Below, piece by piece: positions 35,656-44,195 of a stretch of DNA of 64,000 nt. The DNA is taken from the NCBI GenBank assembly GCA_963169915.1, contig CAUJEM010000091.1, positions 1 through 64,000 of the forward strand. The letters run 5' to 3'. The stretch comes from Myxococcota bacterium (lineage in GTDB: Bacteria; Myxococcota_A; Polyangia; Polyangiales; Polyangiaceae). Within the stretch, counting starts at the first letter, position 1; each line of letters begins with the position of its first letter. The notes below the pieces were generated by a model that saw nothing but the letters and a program-made list of their open reading frames with translations, was not told the DNA's origin and ran no database searches. Position numbers and translations under genes: made by a program.

Positions 35656-38600
35656 GGGCGCCTCTGGCGCCGGCGGGCCGCCAAGATCTCGGCCGCGGTG
35701 AGCGGGCGCGCTGGTGGGGTGGCCGGCGCGGACGCTCCGCCGGGCGCTGGGGGCGCGGCGCCCGCGGTGGGCTCCGGGCGCGGTGGTGCAGGCGGAGCGC
35801 CGGGGCGCTGGAAGCGAGGTGGGTGGGGAGGCGTCGCGTCGCGAGCGCGCGCGGCAGGCGACGCGGGCGGCGGCGCGGGCGCTGCGACCTGACGGGCGGC
35901 GCGCGCCGCGAGCACCGCCTGTCCCGTGGACGGCGGCGCGAGGGGCGCCAGGCTCCGGCGGGGGCGCCGACGGAGCGCGTGGCTCAGGCGGCGCCCGAGT
36001 CGGCGCACCACCTCGGGCACCCCGAGCCGCCGCGCGCCCACGCTGAAGAGCAGCGCGCCGGCCGCCACGACGAGCAGCGACGGCACCCAGCTCCGGTAGG
36101 CGAAGCGGCGCTGGCTGCGATCGTGGAAGATCCCCGCCAGGGTGTCGCGGACCTGCCCGCCGCTGAGCGCCGCGATGCGGCCGAGCAGCGCGCGGTCCGT
36201 CCCGCTCGGGCGGAGCTCCTCCCCGGCGTCCAGCACCGCCCCGGTGGTGCTCAAGAGCTGGCCGTCGAGCTCGTCCACCACCGCCGCCACGTAGGCTCCG
36301 GGGCGCGAGAGCGGGAGCGTGGCAGCGTAGGCGCCAGCGCCCACCGCCTCGAGCGCCAGCTCGTCGCGCTGGCCGTCGGGGCCGCTGACGCGCACCCGCA
36401 GGCGCCGAAAGCTCTCCGTGCGACCGTCGTCGCCGATCACGGTGGCGCGCAGGTGGAGCTGCCCGCCGCTGGCGTCTGCCTCGAGCCGCACCCGCGGATC
36501 TTCGGCGCGCCGCGCCAGCTCTCGCCCGAGCTGCCCGAACAGCTTGCTGGCGCCGCCCCAGCTCGTCCAGGCTCGCCCCCAGCGCCCCTTGAAGTCGCTG
36601 GTGAAGGCGCCCACGCGGCCGAGCCCCACCGACCAGGTGCTGAGCAGCGGGTCGCCCTCCGGCCCCGAGAGCAGGGTCTGGGAGCGTCCCTTGGGGAGCG
36701 TGACCACGTAGCCGCTCAGCTCCGGCGCAGCGGCGAAATCCACGCCGCGCGTCGCCGGGCTGCTCGCGCCGAGGCGCGGGCGGAACGGGGTCTCGTTGAT
36801 GGAGCTGCGCGCGGCCAGCACCGTCTCTTGGGCGAACACCGTGGGCAGCCGGGCGGCGTCCTCGATGAGGTAGAAGCGACCGTCGCCGAGCTTGCTCATC
36901 GCCTCGAGCGCGCTGCTGTCGCTGCCCCGCCCGAGGCTCACGGTGCTGGTGGTGATGCCGCGCGCCTTGGCGGCCGCCACGAGCGTGAAGGCGTCCTTGC
37001 GCTCCACGGCGTCGCTGCCGTCCGCGAACAGGAGCAGGTGCTTGAGGTGGGTGGACTCCTTGGCGAGCGCCGCGTAGGCCTCGCGCAAGGTGATGTCCAC
37101 GTAGATGCCTCCCCCGCCAGGGCCCACCGCCATGATGGCCTTGGCGACGGCCTCCTTGTCCGTCACCGGCGCCAGCTTCACCGTCCAAGCCACGACCGTG
37201 TCCACGTGCATCACGCCGAGCCGGTCCTGGCTGCCGAGCAGCTCCGCCGAGCGCGCGGCCGCCTCGTTGGCGAGCTGCAGCTTGGTGTGGGCGCCTACCC
37301 GCGCCGCCATGGAGCCAGAGTAGTCGATGGCGATGACCTGCGCGAGGCTGGCGCGGCGGCGATCTTGCTTGATGTCGAAGGAGACGGGGCTCACCTCCTC
37401 GAGCGCCGTCTTGCCGAAGCCGCCGGGGCCGAGCGAGCGGTCGCCGCCGAGCAGCAGCAGCCCGCCGCCGAGATCTCGTGCGTAGCTGGCGAGCGCCTCG
37501 ATCTGTGTGGGGCTGAGCTGGGTGGCGGAGACGTCGCTGAGCGTGACGAGATCGTAGCCGGCGACGGCCGCCACGTCCTCCGGGACGCCGACGGCGTCCG
37601 CTTGAACGACGCGGAAGGCGGCGCCCTCGAGCGCGTGGGCGAGCGCGGCGCCCTGCCCAGGGTCGCCTTCGATGACCAGCGCGGTGGACTGACCGCGGAC
37701 CCGCACGAAGGCGGCGCCGCGGTTGTCCTCCACGGCCTGATCCAGCCTGGGCTCTTTCGCGGTCAGCTCCACGTCGTAGCGGTGCAGGCCGGGCTCCGGC
37801 GCCAGCTCCCGCAGGTGCAGCACGTCCTCGCCAGCGCTCACCCGCGCGTCGCCGCGGCGCAGGAGGGCTCCGTCCCGGTACACGCGCACCTCGAGCTCGG
37901 CCGGCTTCGACGATCGGGTCACCACGCGCAGCTCCAGCGGCTCGCCTCGGCTCGCGCTCGGCGGCAGGCGCACCGCCACCAGCCGCACGTCGTCGACGGC
38001 GGCTTGGTCGAGGGGCACCACGTCGATGGGGATCCCTGCGGCGGCAGCGGCCGCCGCGGCGTCCATCGGCTCGCCGCGCGTGTTCACCCCGTCGCTCAGC
38101 AGCACCAGGCGCGCGGCTGCGTCCGCGGGGACCTCGCCGAGCGCGCGCAGCAGCCCAGCGCCGAGATCCGTGCCATCTCGCCCGAGCTCCACGCGCTGCG
38201 GCGCCGGCAGCGTGCTGTGCGGTCGCAGCGGATCCTCCACGGCGGCCGTGGCGCCGAACACGATGGCGCCGATCCTGTCGTCCGGGCGCATCCCCAGCTC
38301 GGCCACCTGGAGCTCCGCCGCGAGGCGGGAGTCCACCTGCGGCACGAGCTCCATGCTGCGGCTCCGGTCCACCACCACGAGCACCGCCAGGCGATCGAGC
38401 GGCCTGCCCACCTCGACGCCCAGCGCCGCGAGCGCGGCGCCGAGCGCGGCCACGGCGAGGCTCAGCTCCGTGAGCCAGCGCCGCGCCCGGGCCTGCCGCG
38501 GCGAGAGGCGCCGCAGGCGCTGCGCGAGCCAGAGCAGCGCCAGGCTGAGCGCGGGGGCGAGCAGCGGGCGCTCGAGGCGGACCCAGCGCTCGGGCAGCCA

Positions 38601-40589
38601 CCGGAGCCACACGAGCAGCACGTAGAGCGAGGGCAGGGTCGCCAGCACGCCGAGCGCGACGAGCAGCGCGCGGCGCTCCCGTGAGGGGCGCCCGCCGCGC
38701 GTCAGCCACCAGGCGTCGGCCAGCAGCGCGCCGAGCGCGAGCAAGGCGACGAGCCAGGCCCAGCTCCCGTGGGCCTCGGGCGGCGCGAGCTGGGGCGTCA
38801 CCGTGCTGGCGACCCCAGCCCCGGCCTCGAGCGGTGGGGCGCTCAGATCGCTCTCGAGCTCACTCGTGAGGTTGACGCTGAGCAGGCTGCTGCCAGGGCG
38901 CTGACCTCGCCAGGTGATCCAGTAGAAGCCGGCCTGAGACGCGCTCGGCAGCACGCCGAGCCCCTCACGCGCCGCGACGGTGAAGTGATCTCCCTGAGGT
39001 GGCTCGACCGTGAGCTCACGCACCTCGGGCGGGACGCGCAGGCGGATGGGCTCGCCGGTGCGCCCCGCGGTGGCCAGCGCCGCCGAGCGATGCGCGCGAG
39101 CCTGCTCGACCAGGTTGCGCGTGAAGAGCACGAAGCTTGCCTTCAGGGGCCAGGTGCTGTCGCCCACGTCGAAGCCGATGAGCGTGCCGCTGCGGCCCGG
39201 CTCGGACACGTCCGCCATGAGCACGCCCTGGCGCGCGCTCACCAGCGCGTCCTTGGCGCCGTCCAGCTCCAGGCGTCGAGCCCGGGTGAGCAGGACGCCG
39301 TCGAGCGAGAGGAAGCGCAGCCGCGGATCGGCCACGTTCCAGGACGTCAGCTCCGGAGCCTCCACCGGCGGCCCGACCGTGGCGCTGCGGCAGCGCCCCG
39401 CCGGCGGCGCCACGAGCACGTAGTCCATGCCGGGCAGCGCGGGCGGACAGGCACCGTGGACGACGACGAGCGCGTCGAAGGGCAGCTCTGGATCGCGGAG
39501 CCCGTCGAGCGAGGTGGTGAGCAGCTCCACGTCCGGGTCCGCCAAGAGCGCGCGCTCGAACCACGGGTTGGCGCCCTTGGGGGCGAGCACCACGGGCTGC
39601 TTGCGGTTCGGCGGCACGCGGCCGTAGGCGCGATCGTCCGCGGCCAGCGCGTCGCCGGGAGACAGCGTGACCACCAGCCCCTGCCCGACATCGCCCGGCG
39701 CGGGCTCGAAGCCGAGCACCACCGGCGCCCGCTCGCCGGGCTCCAGGCTGAGCTTGCGCGACGCGAGCGGCTCGCGCACGTTGCGCAGCGTCAGGGTGAC
39801 GTACAGCTCGCGCCGCGTCTTGCCGTAGTTGGCCACGCGCACGAACACCTGCACCTCCGGGCGGTGCGTGGCGGGGTCTTCTCCGCTGCGCACGTCCATC
39901 CGCACGATGGCGGCGTTGTCCGCGGGCGAGCCCACCTGGATGAGCTCGAGCGGCACGTCGGGCGTCGCCCACGCGTCGCGCTTGGCGAGCGCGCCGTCGG
40001 TGATGACCACCAGCCGGCGTGAGCCGGGGAGCTGCCGGAGCCGCTCGGCGGCGAGCGCCACGCCTCGCGGCAGATCTCCCTCGACGTCCTGAGCGCGCAG
40101 CCGCGCCACGGCGGCCCGCAGGCGCACCACGTCGCGGTCGAGGGGCGCCGCGAGGCGGGGCTCACGACCCGCGTCGATGAGCAGCGCCTCGGCGCCGGGC
40201 GCGAGGCGGGCGAGCGTGCGCTCCGCCGCCTCGCGCGCCAGCTCGATGCGCGCACGGCCCTGCGCGTCCACCGCGCCCATGGAGGCGCTGGTGTCCACCA
40301 CGATGGCGACGTGATCGCCGCTGAGCGTGCCGCCGCGGCTGGCAGGGCGCGCGAGCGCCAGCGCGAGCAGCAGCAGCGCCAAGAGCTGTAGCAGCAGCGG
40401 CACGCGCGCGATGAGCCGCCGGAACGGGCGCTGCGCGATGAGCTCTCGCGCCGCCGCCTGCCACAGCCAGGTGCTCGACACCACCCGCTCGGTGCGGCGC
40501 ACCTTGAGGATGTAGAGCGCGATGAGGGGCACGAGCAGGGTCAGCAGCCACAGCCCTCGCGGGGTGAGCAGCTCCACGCCGGGAGACAT
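35652..40589 (-). CDS. Giant BatA-like membrane protein with three VWA domains
   Basis: 1645 residues. The N-terminus matches the BatA N-terminal region: membrane helix at about 13-30, a basic loop with F-R-R-L, a second helix at 62-80, then a von Willebrand A domain with MIDAS D-T-S-A-S at 99-103. A beta-rich region and a cluster of four membrane segments (about 600-725) follow. A second MIDAS, D-R-S-R-S, is at about 740. Next comes an amidotransferase-like fold (around 1000-1060, D-L-G-G-G-L-L-L-L-G-G-D) enclosing a third VWA with D-Y-S-G-S near 1086. A last helix (about 1500) and a Pro/Arg tail end it. It looks like BatA and a YfbK-type VWA/GATase protein fused. It is coupled to DUF58 upstream (TGATG). 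Confidence 0.85.
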   Translation of the reverse strand: MSPGVELLTPRGLWLLTLLVPLIALYILKVRRTERVVSSTWLWQAAARELIAQRPFRRLIARVPLLLQLLALLLLALALARPASRGGTLSGDHVAIVVDTSASMGAVDAQGRARIELAREAAERTLARLAPGAEALLIDAGREPRLAAPLDRDVVRLRAAVARLRAQDVEGDLPRGVALAAERLRQLPGSRRLVVITDGALAKRDAWATPDVPLELIQVGSPADNAAIVRMDVRSGEDPATHRPEVQVFVRVANYGKTRRELYVTLTLRNVREPLASRKLSLEPGERAPVVLGFEPAPGDVGQGLVVTLSPGDALAADDRAYGRVPPNRKQPVVLAPKGANPWFERALLADPDVELLTTSLDGLRDPELPFDALVVVHGACPPALPGMDYVLVAPPAGRCRSATVGPPVEAPELTSWNVADPRLRFLSLDGVLLTRARRLELDGAKDALVSARQGVLMADVSEPGRSGTLIGFDVGDSTWPLKASFVLFTRNLVEQARAHRSAALATAGRTGEPIRLRVPPEVRELTVEPPQGDHFTVAAREGLGVLPSASQAGFYWITWRGQRPGSSLLSVNLTSELESDLSAPPLEAGAGVASTVTPQLAPPEAHGSWAWLVALLALGALLADAWWLTRGGRPSRERRALLVALGVLATLPSLYVLLVWLRWLPERWVRLERPLLAPALSLALLWLAQRLRRLSPRQARARRWLTELSLAVAALGAALAALGVEVGRPLDRLAVLVVVDRSRSMELVPQVDSRLAAELQVAELGMRPDDRIGAIVFGATAAVEDPLRPHSTLPAPQRVELGRDGTDLGAGLLRALGEVPADAAARLVLLSDGVNTRGEPMDAAAAAAAAGIPIDVVPLDQAAVDDVRLVAVRLPPSASRGEPLELRVVTRSSKPAELEVRVYRDGALLRRGDARVSAGEDVLHLRELAPEPGLHRYDVELTAKEPRLDQAVEDNRGAAFVRVRGQSTALVIEGDPGQGAALAHALEGAAFRVVQADAVGVPEDVAAVAGYDLVTLSDVSATQLSPTQIEALASYARDLGGGLLLLGGDRSLGPGGFGKTALEEVSPVSFDIKQDRRRASLAQVIAIDYSGSMAARVGAHTKLQLANEAAARSAELLGSQDRLGVMHVDTVVAWTVKLAPVTDKEAVAKAIMAVGPGGGGIYVDITLREAYAALAKESTHLKHLLLFADGSDAVERKDAFTLVAAAKARGITTSTVSLGRGSDSSALEAMSKLGDGRFYLIEDAARLPTVFAQETVLAARSSINETPFRPRLGASSPATRGVDFAAAPELSGYVVTLPKGRSQTLLSGPEGDPLLSTWSVGLGRVGAFTSDFKGRWGRAWTSWGGASKLFGQLGRELARRAEDPRVRLEADASGGQLHLRATVIGDDGRTESFRRLRVRVSGPDGQRDELALEAVGAGAYAATLPLSRPGAYVAAVVDELDGQLLSTTGAVLDAGEELRPSGTDRALLGRIAALSGGQVRDTLAGIFHDRSQRRFAYRSWVPSLLVVAAGALLFSVGARRLGVPEVVRRLGRRLSHALRRRPRRSLAPLAPPSTGQAVLAARAARQVAAPAPPPASPAARARDATPPHPPRFQRPGAPPAPPRPEPTAGAAPPAPGGASAPATPPARPLTAAEILAARRRQRRP

Positions 40590-41476
40590 CAGTCCACCTC
40601 CCGGGCGAGGAAGCGACGCACGGGGCCCTCGAGCGGTTCACCGCTGGTGACGCGCAGGTAGGCCGCGCCGTAGCGCCGCGCGAAGCGCTGGAGCTGCTCG
40701 AGCAGCGCCGCCAGGCGCGCGGCGTAGGCCCCCAGCGCCTCCGGGTCGGCCGTCAGCTCCACGGCGGCGCCGGTCTCGCTGTCCACCAGCCTCAGATCGC
40801 CATCGAGATCCGGCTCGAGCTCCTCGCGCGCGAGCACTTGCACCAGCGTCAGCTCGTGACCGCGCGCGCGCGCGCCGGCCAAGGCCTCGAGCGCCGGCAT
40901 GGGCTCGAAGAAGTCGCTGAGCACCACCAGCGCTCCGGGGCGCGCGGCGCGCTGCACCGTCTGCTGGATGGCGCGCGCCAGCGACACGCCGCCCTCGGCG
41001 CGTGCCTGCCCGAGCTCCCGCAGCAGCGCGGGGAGCCCGGCGCGCCCGCGATGGGGGGCGAAGGCGTGCTCGAGGCCCGCGCCGCTGGCGAGCAAGAGCT
41101 GCGCGCGCTGGCTCCCCGCCAGGGCCAGGTAGCCGAGCGCCGCCGCGAGGCGCTGCGCCGTCTCGAGCTTGGGGGGAGCGCCGAAGCCGAGCGAGGCCGA
41201 GCCGTCGAGCAGCAGGCGCAGCACGGCGTCCTCCTCCGCGCGGAACTGCTTGAGCACGGGCTGCCCGGTGCGCGCCGTCGCGAGCCAGTCCACGCGGCGG
41301 AGATCGTCGCCGGCGAGGTAGGGGCGATGCTCCTCGAATTCCGCCGAGCTCCCGCGGCGCCGCGAGGTCTGCTCCCCCGCGCCCCCGGAGCGCACCTCCA
41401 GCCGCACTCGCCGCCGGAGCGCCTCCAGCTCCGTGAGGAAGCTCGCGCTGAGCAGCTCCGCCGCCTCGAGAGCCAT
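40589..41476 (-). CDS. DUF58 domain protein (MoxR-associated)
   Basis: 295 residues, no membrane helix. The DUF58 motif is Y-L-A-G-D-D-L-R-R-V-D-W near 53-64, followed by A-T-A-R-T-G-Q-P. The C-terminal half is VWA-like (L-L-L-D-G-S-A-S near 88-95 as a MIDAS-like loop). DUF58 proteins almost always accompany MoxR ATPases and VWA membrane proteins and are thought to be their substrates or partners. Stop and start overlap both neighbours as TGATG. Confidence 0.88.
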   Translation of the reverse strand: MALEAAELLSASFLTELEALRRRVRLEVRSGGAGEQTSRRRGSSAEFEEHRPYLAGDDLRRVDWLATARTGQPVLKQFRAEEDAVLRLLLDGSASLGFGAPPKLETAQRLAAALGYLALAGSQRAQLLLASGAGLEHAFAPHRGRAGLPALLRELGQARAEGGVSLARAIQQTVQRAARPGALVVLSDFFEPMPALEALAGARARGHELTLVQVLAREELEPDLDGDLRLVDSETGAAVELTADPEALGAYAARLAALLEQLQRFARRYGAAYLRVTSGEPLEGPVRRFLAREVD

Positions 41477-43149
41477 CAGCCCGCGCCCGGCGCCTCCGTG
41501 GGGTCGAGCGCCTCCTCTTCTTCGGCGCGCAGCGCCTGCTCGAGCTCCCGGCGCGCGGCATGGTGGGCTTGGGTCAGCCGACGGCTGCGCGCCGCACCGG
41601 CGCCGAGCAGCGCGACCCCGAGGAGCGCCCAGCCCAGGATGGCGGCGCTGCCCACGGCGAGCGCCAGCTCACGGTGGCGCTCGGTGGAGTCGAGCAGGCT
41701 CGCCATGACGGCCGCGAAGACGGGGGAGGGGGCAGCGCTGACGATGGCGCTGCTCGAGCCATCCGCGAGCACGCCGGCGATGGCGGCGACGACCCAGGGG
41801 CCCGCCGTGACGACGAACAGCGTGAGCAGCAGCACGACGCGTGGCGCCGTCGGCCCCTGAGCCCGCGCGCGAGAGAGCGCGGTGAGGCCGGCCAGAAACA
41901 GGAAGAAGGCGGTCGCGTAGGCGCCCCAGACGATGACCTGGAGGGCGGCGAGCTGGCTCCCCTCGAGCCACGCCATGCCGATCCCGACCAAGGTCTGTAG
42001 GCCGAGCCCCGTCAGGCCGAGCGTGAGCAGCGAGCCGAGCGCCGGCATCAGGCCGGGGCCCATCCAGCGCGTCCAGCGGCTCGCGCGGTGTCGCTCCCAG
42101 TGGAGCTGCGTCCGGTGCGAGGGGCCGAGCGGCTCCCCAGCGAACAGGAGGCAGCCGAACACCAGGTAGCCGAGGAAGGCGACGAGGGCGACGATGGCGC
42201 CGACGTGGGCGTCGCGGGGCAGGAGCATCACCGGTAGCAGGCTGGCGATGGCGACGAGCGTGGTGTTGACGAGAAACCAGCGGCGGAGCCCGCTCGAGCG
42301 GTCGTCCGAGGGGCCCGCCATGTTGGCGACGCACACCTCGTAGAAAAACCAGGTGACTCCAGCGGCGAGCGCCAGCGGGAGCGCGATGAGCAGCGCGAGG
42401 TAATTCAGGTCGAGCCTCGCGCGCACGTAGGCCGTGGGGAGCCAGACCGGCGTGGCGCTGGGGATTTCTGGCCACACCTGGTGCATGGCGGCGCTCAGCC
42501 CGAGCCCGAGGCCCAAGTAGACGAACAGGGAGATGGGGACGCTGGTGAGCAGCGAGACGACGACGGCGACGGCGGGGTTGGAGAACTTGGAGCTGATGCC
42601 GAGCCCGAAGGCGACCGCCACCGCCGCGAACACCAGCAGCAGCAGGTAGGCGAGCAACACCTCCGTGGCCGTGACCCCTCCGAACAGGAAGGACAGGGCC
42701 CCGACCGGCGCCAGCATGACCACGTAGAGCGCGACGTAGCTGTACGCGGCGAGGAACTTCCCGCGCGTGATGGTCTTGGCGCCCAGCCCGGTGAGCTGCA
42801 AGGCCTCCCAGGTGCGCCCGCTGCGCTCGGAGGCGATGGTGCTCGAGGCGATGGCGGGCGCGAGCCAGGCCACCACGGCGAAGGCGATGGAGAAGAAGGT
42901 CTGGTGCAGGGCGCTGCCCACGCGCGCCGGCTCCACGTGGCCGGTGGCCAGCCCGCCGATGGTGCCCATGAGCAGGGTGATGAGCCCGGTGACGACGGCC
43001 AGCACGAGCGGCGTGCGGGTGAGGCGCGCCGACTGGCGCAGCTCCCGCGTCCACACGGGGTTCGGGTGGCGCCAGGCGGCGCCGAGCCGCGCGCCGAGGG
43101 GCGCCGCTCGCGGGGCGCGGTGCGAGGCGGCGGCCGGCGCGTCGCTCAC
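41476..43149 (-). CDS. ABC-2 type transporter permease
   Basis: 557 residues with about twelve membrane segments. The N-terminal region has N-P-V-W-T-R-E-L-R-Q-S-A-R, a basic pre-helix motif typical of Gld/Nos-type ABC-2 permeases, then G-R-T-W-E-A-L-Q-L-T-G near residue 115. It starts with GTG overlapping the ATPase gene stop as GTGA. With the ATPase it forms an exporter or a mechanical ABC complex like GldAF; substrate unknown. Confidence 0.85.
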   Translation of the reverse strand: MSDAPAAASHRAPRAAPLGARLGAAWRHPNPVWTRELRQSARLTRTPLVLAVVTGLITLLMGTIGGLATGHVEPARVGSALHQTFFSIAFAVVAWLAPAIASSTIASERSGRTWEALQLTGLGAKTITRGKFLAAYSYVALYVVMLAPVGALSFLFGGVTATEVLLAYLLLLVFAAVAVAFGLGISSKFSNPAVAVVVSLLTSVPISLFVYLGLGLGLSAAMHQVWPEIPSATPVWLPTAYVRARLDLNYLALLIALPLALAAGVTWFFYEVCVANMAGPSDDRSSGLRRWFLVNTTLVAIASLLPVMLLPRDAHVGAIVALVAFLGYLVFGCLLFAGEPLGPSHRTQLHWERHRASRWTRWMGPGLMPALGSLLTLGLTGLGLQTLVGIGMAWLEGSQLAALQVIVWGAYATAFFLFLAGLTALSRARAQGPTAPRVVLLLTLFVVTAGPWVVAAIAGVLADGSSSAIVSAAPSPVFAAVMASLLDSTERHRELALAVGSAAILGWALLGVALLGAGAARSRRLTQAHHAARRELEQALRAEEEEALDPTEAPGAG

Positions 43150-44195
43150 TGGAGATCTCCCTGGGTGACCTCGAGGAAGAGCCGCTCGAGCTCGTTGCGC
43201 TCCGGCTCCACGCCCACCACCATCACCCCCTGGGTCACGAGGTAGCGCACCACCTCCGCGACGAAGGCCTCTCCGCCCGCGTGCTCCACGAGCAGCAGGC
43301 CGCCGGCGCTGGCTTGGACCCCGAGGACGCCGCCCCCACCGTGCAGCAGGGGCAGCACCGCGTGGGCGTCCCCGAGGACGCGGAGCTTGAGCCGGCGCCG
43401 CACCGGAGGCGCCACGGGCGGCGCGCCCAGGCGGTCGCCGGGCGCCTCGCCCGGCTCGCTCTCGGCGCGCGCCGCCGGCCGCTCGGCGCGCGCCGCCGCC
43501 AGCCGCTCTGCCAGCTCCCCGATGGGCCCAGCGACCACGAGCTGCCCGCGCTCCAAGATGCCGATGGAGGTGCAGACGTCGGACAGCTCGGTGAGGATGT
43601 GGCTGGAGAGGAAGACGGTCTTGCCGAGCTCGCGCAGCTCGAGCAACAGATCGCGGATCTCGATGCGGGCGCGCGGATCCAGATCGCTCGCGGGCTCGTC
43701 CAAGATGAGCACCTTGGGATCGTGCAGCAGGATGCGCGCGAGCTGGAGACGCTGCTTCATCCCCTTGCTCAGCGCAGAGACCATCCTCGTCTGGAGCTTG
43801 CCGAGATCGGTCAGCTCCACCGAGGCGTCCACCACGCCGAGATCTCCCACGCGGTAGGCCTCGGCGAAGAACTCCAGGTACTCGCGCACCGTGACGTGCT
43901 CGTACACGCCGGCGTGGTCCGGCATGTAGCCGACCACGCGCCGCACCTCTTCTGGGTCCACGCTCACGTCCCAGCCGTCCACCTCCACCCGGCCCGCCAT
44001 GGGCTCCAGCAGCGTGGCCAAGATGCGGATCGTGGTGGTCTTGCCCGCGCCGTTGGGGCCGATGAACCCGAAGATCTCGCCGTGGCCGAGCTCCAGGTTG
44101 ACGTCGCGCAGGACGTCACGGCTGCCGAAGCGGTGCCACAGGTGGCGCACGCGGATCGCGGGCGCGCCCGCGCGGCGAGCGGCGGGCGCGCTCAC
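43146..44195 (-). CDS. ABC transporter ATP-binding protein (GldA/CcmA type)
   Basis: 349 residues. Walker A G-P-N-G-A-G-K-T-T at 46-54, signature L-S-K-G-M-K-Q-R, Walker B L-I-L-D-E-P-A-S-D-L-D-P and H-loop S-S-H-I. An Ala/Glu/Pro-rich linker leads to a C-terminal domain of about 85 residues often seen in ABC-2 exporters. The GTG at 44195 overlaps the upstream gene as GTGA; the frame is open further upstream only as antisense noise. Confidence 0.9.
   Translation of the reverse strand: MSAPAARRAGAPAIRVRHLWHRFGSRDVLRDVNLELGHGEIFGFIGPNGAGKTTTIRILATLLEPMAGRVEVDGWDVSVDPEEVRRVVGYMPDHAGVYEHVTVREYLEFFAEAYRVGDLGVVDASVELTDLGKLQTRMVSALSKGMKQRLQLARILLHDPKVLILDEPASDLDPRARIEIRDLLLELRELGKTVFLSSHILTELSDVCTSIGILERGQLVVAGPIGELAERLAAARAERPAARAESEPGEAPGDRLGAPPVAPPVRRRLKLRVLGDAHAVLPLLHGGGGVLGVQASAGGLLLVEHAGGEAFVAEVVRYLVTQGVMVVGVEPERNELERLFLEVTQGDLQ

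Noticed and set aside
35011-38709. Minus-strand open frame of over 1200 codons
   Set aside because: Only its last 214 residues are a gene (the lipoprotein at 35011-35655). The rest is out of frame with the VWA protein and Arg/Ala/Gly-rich.
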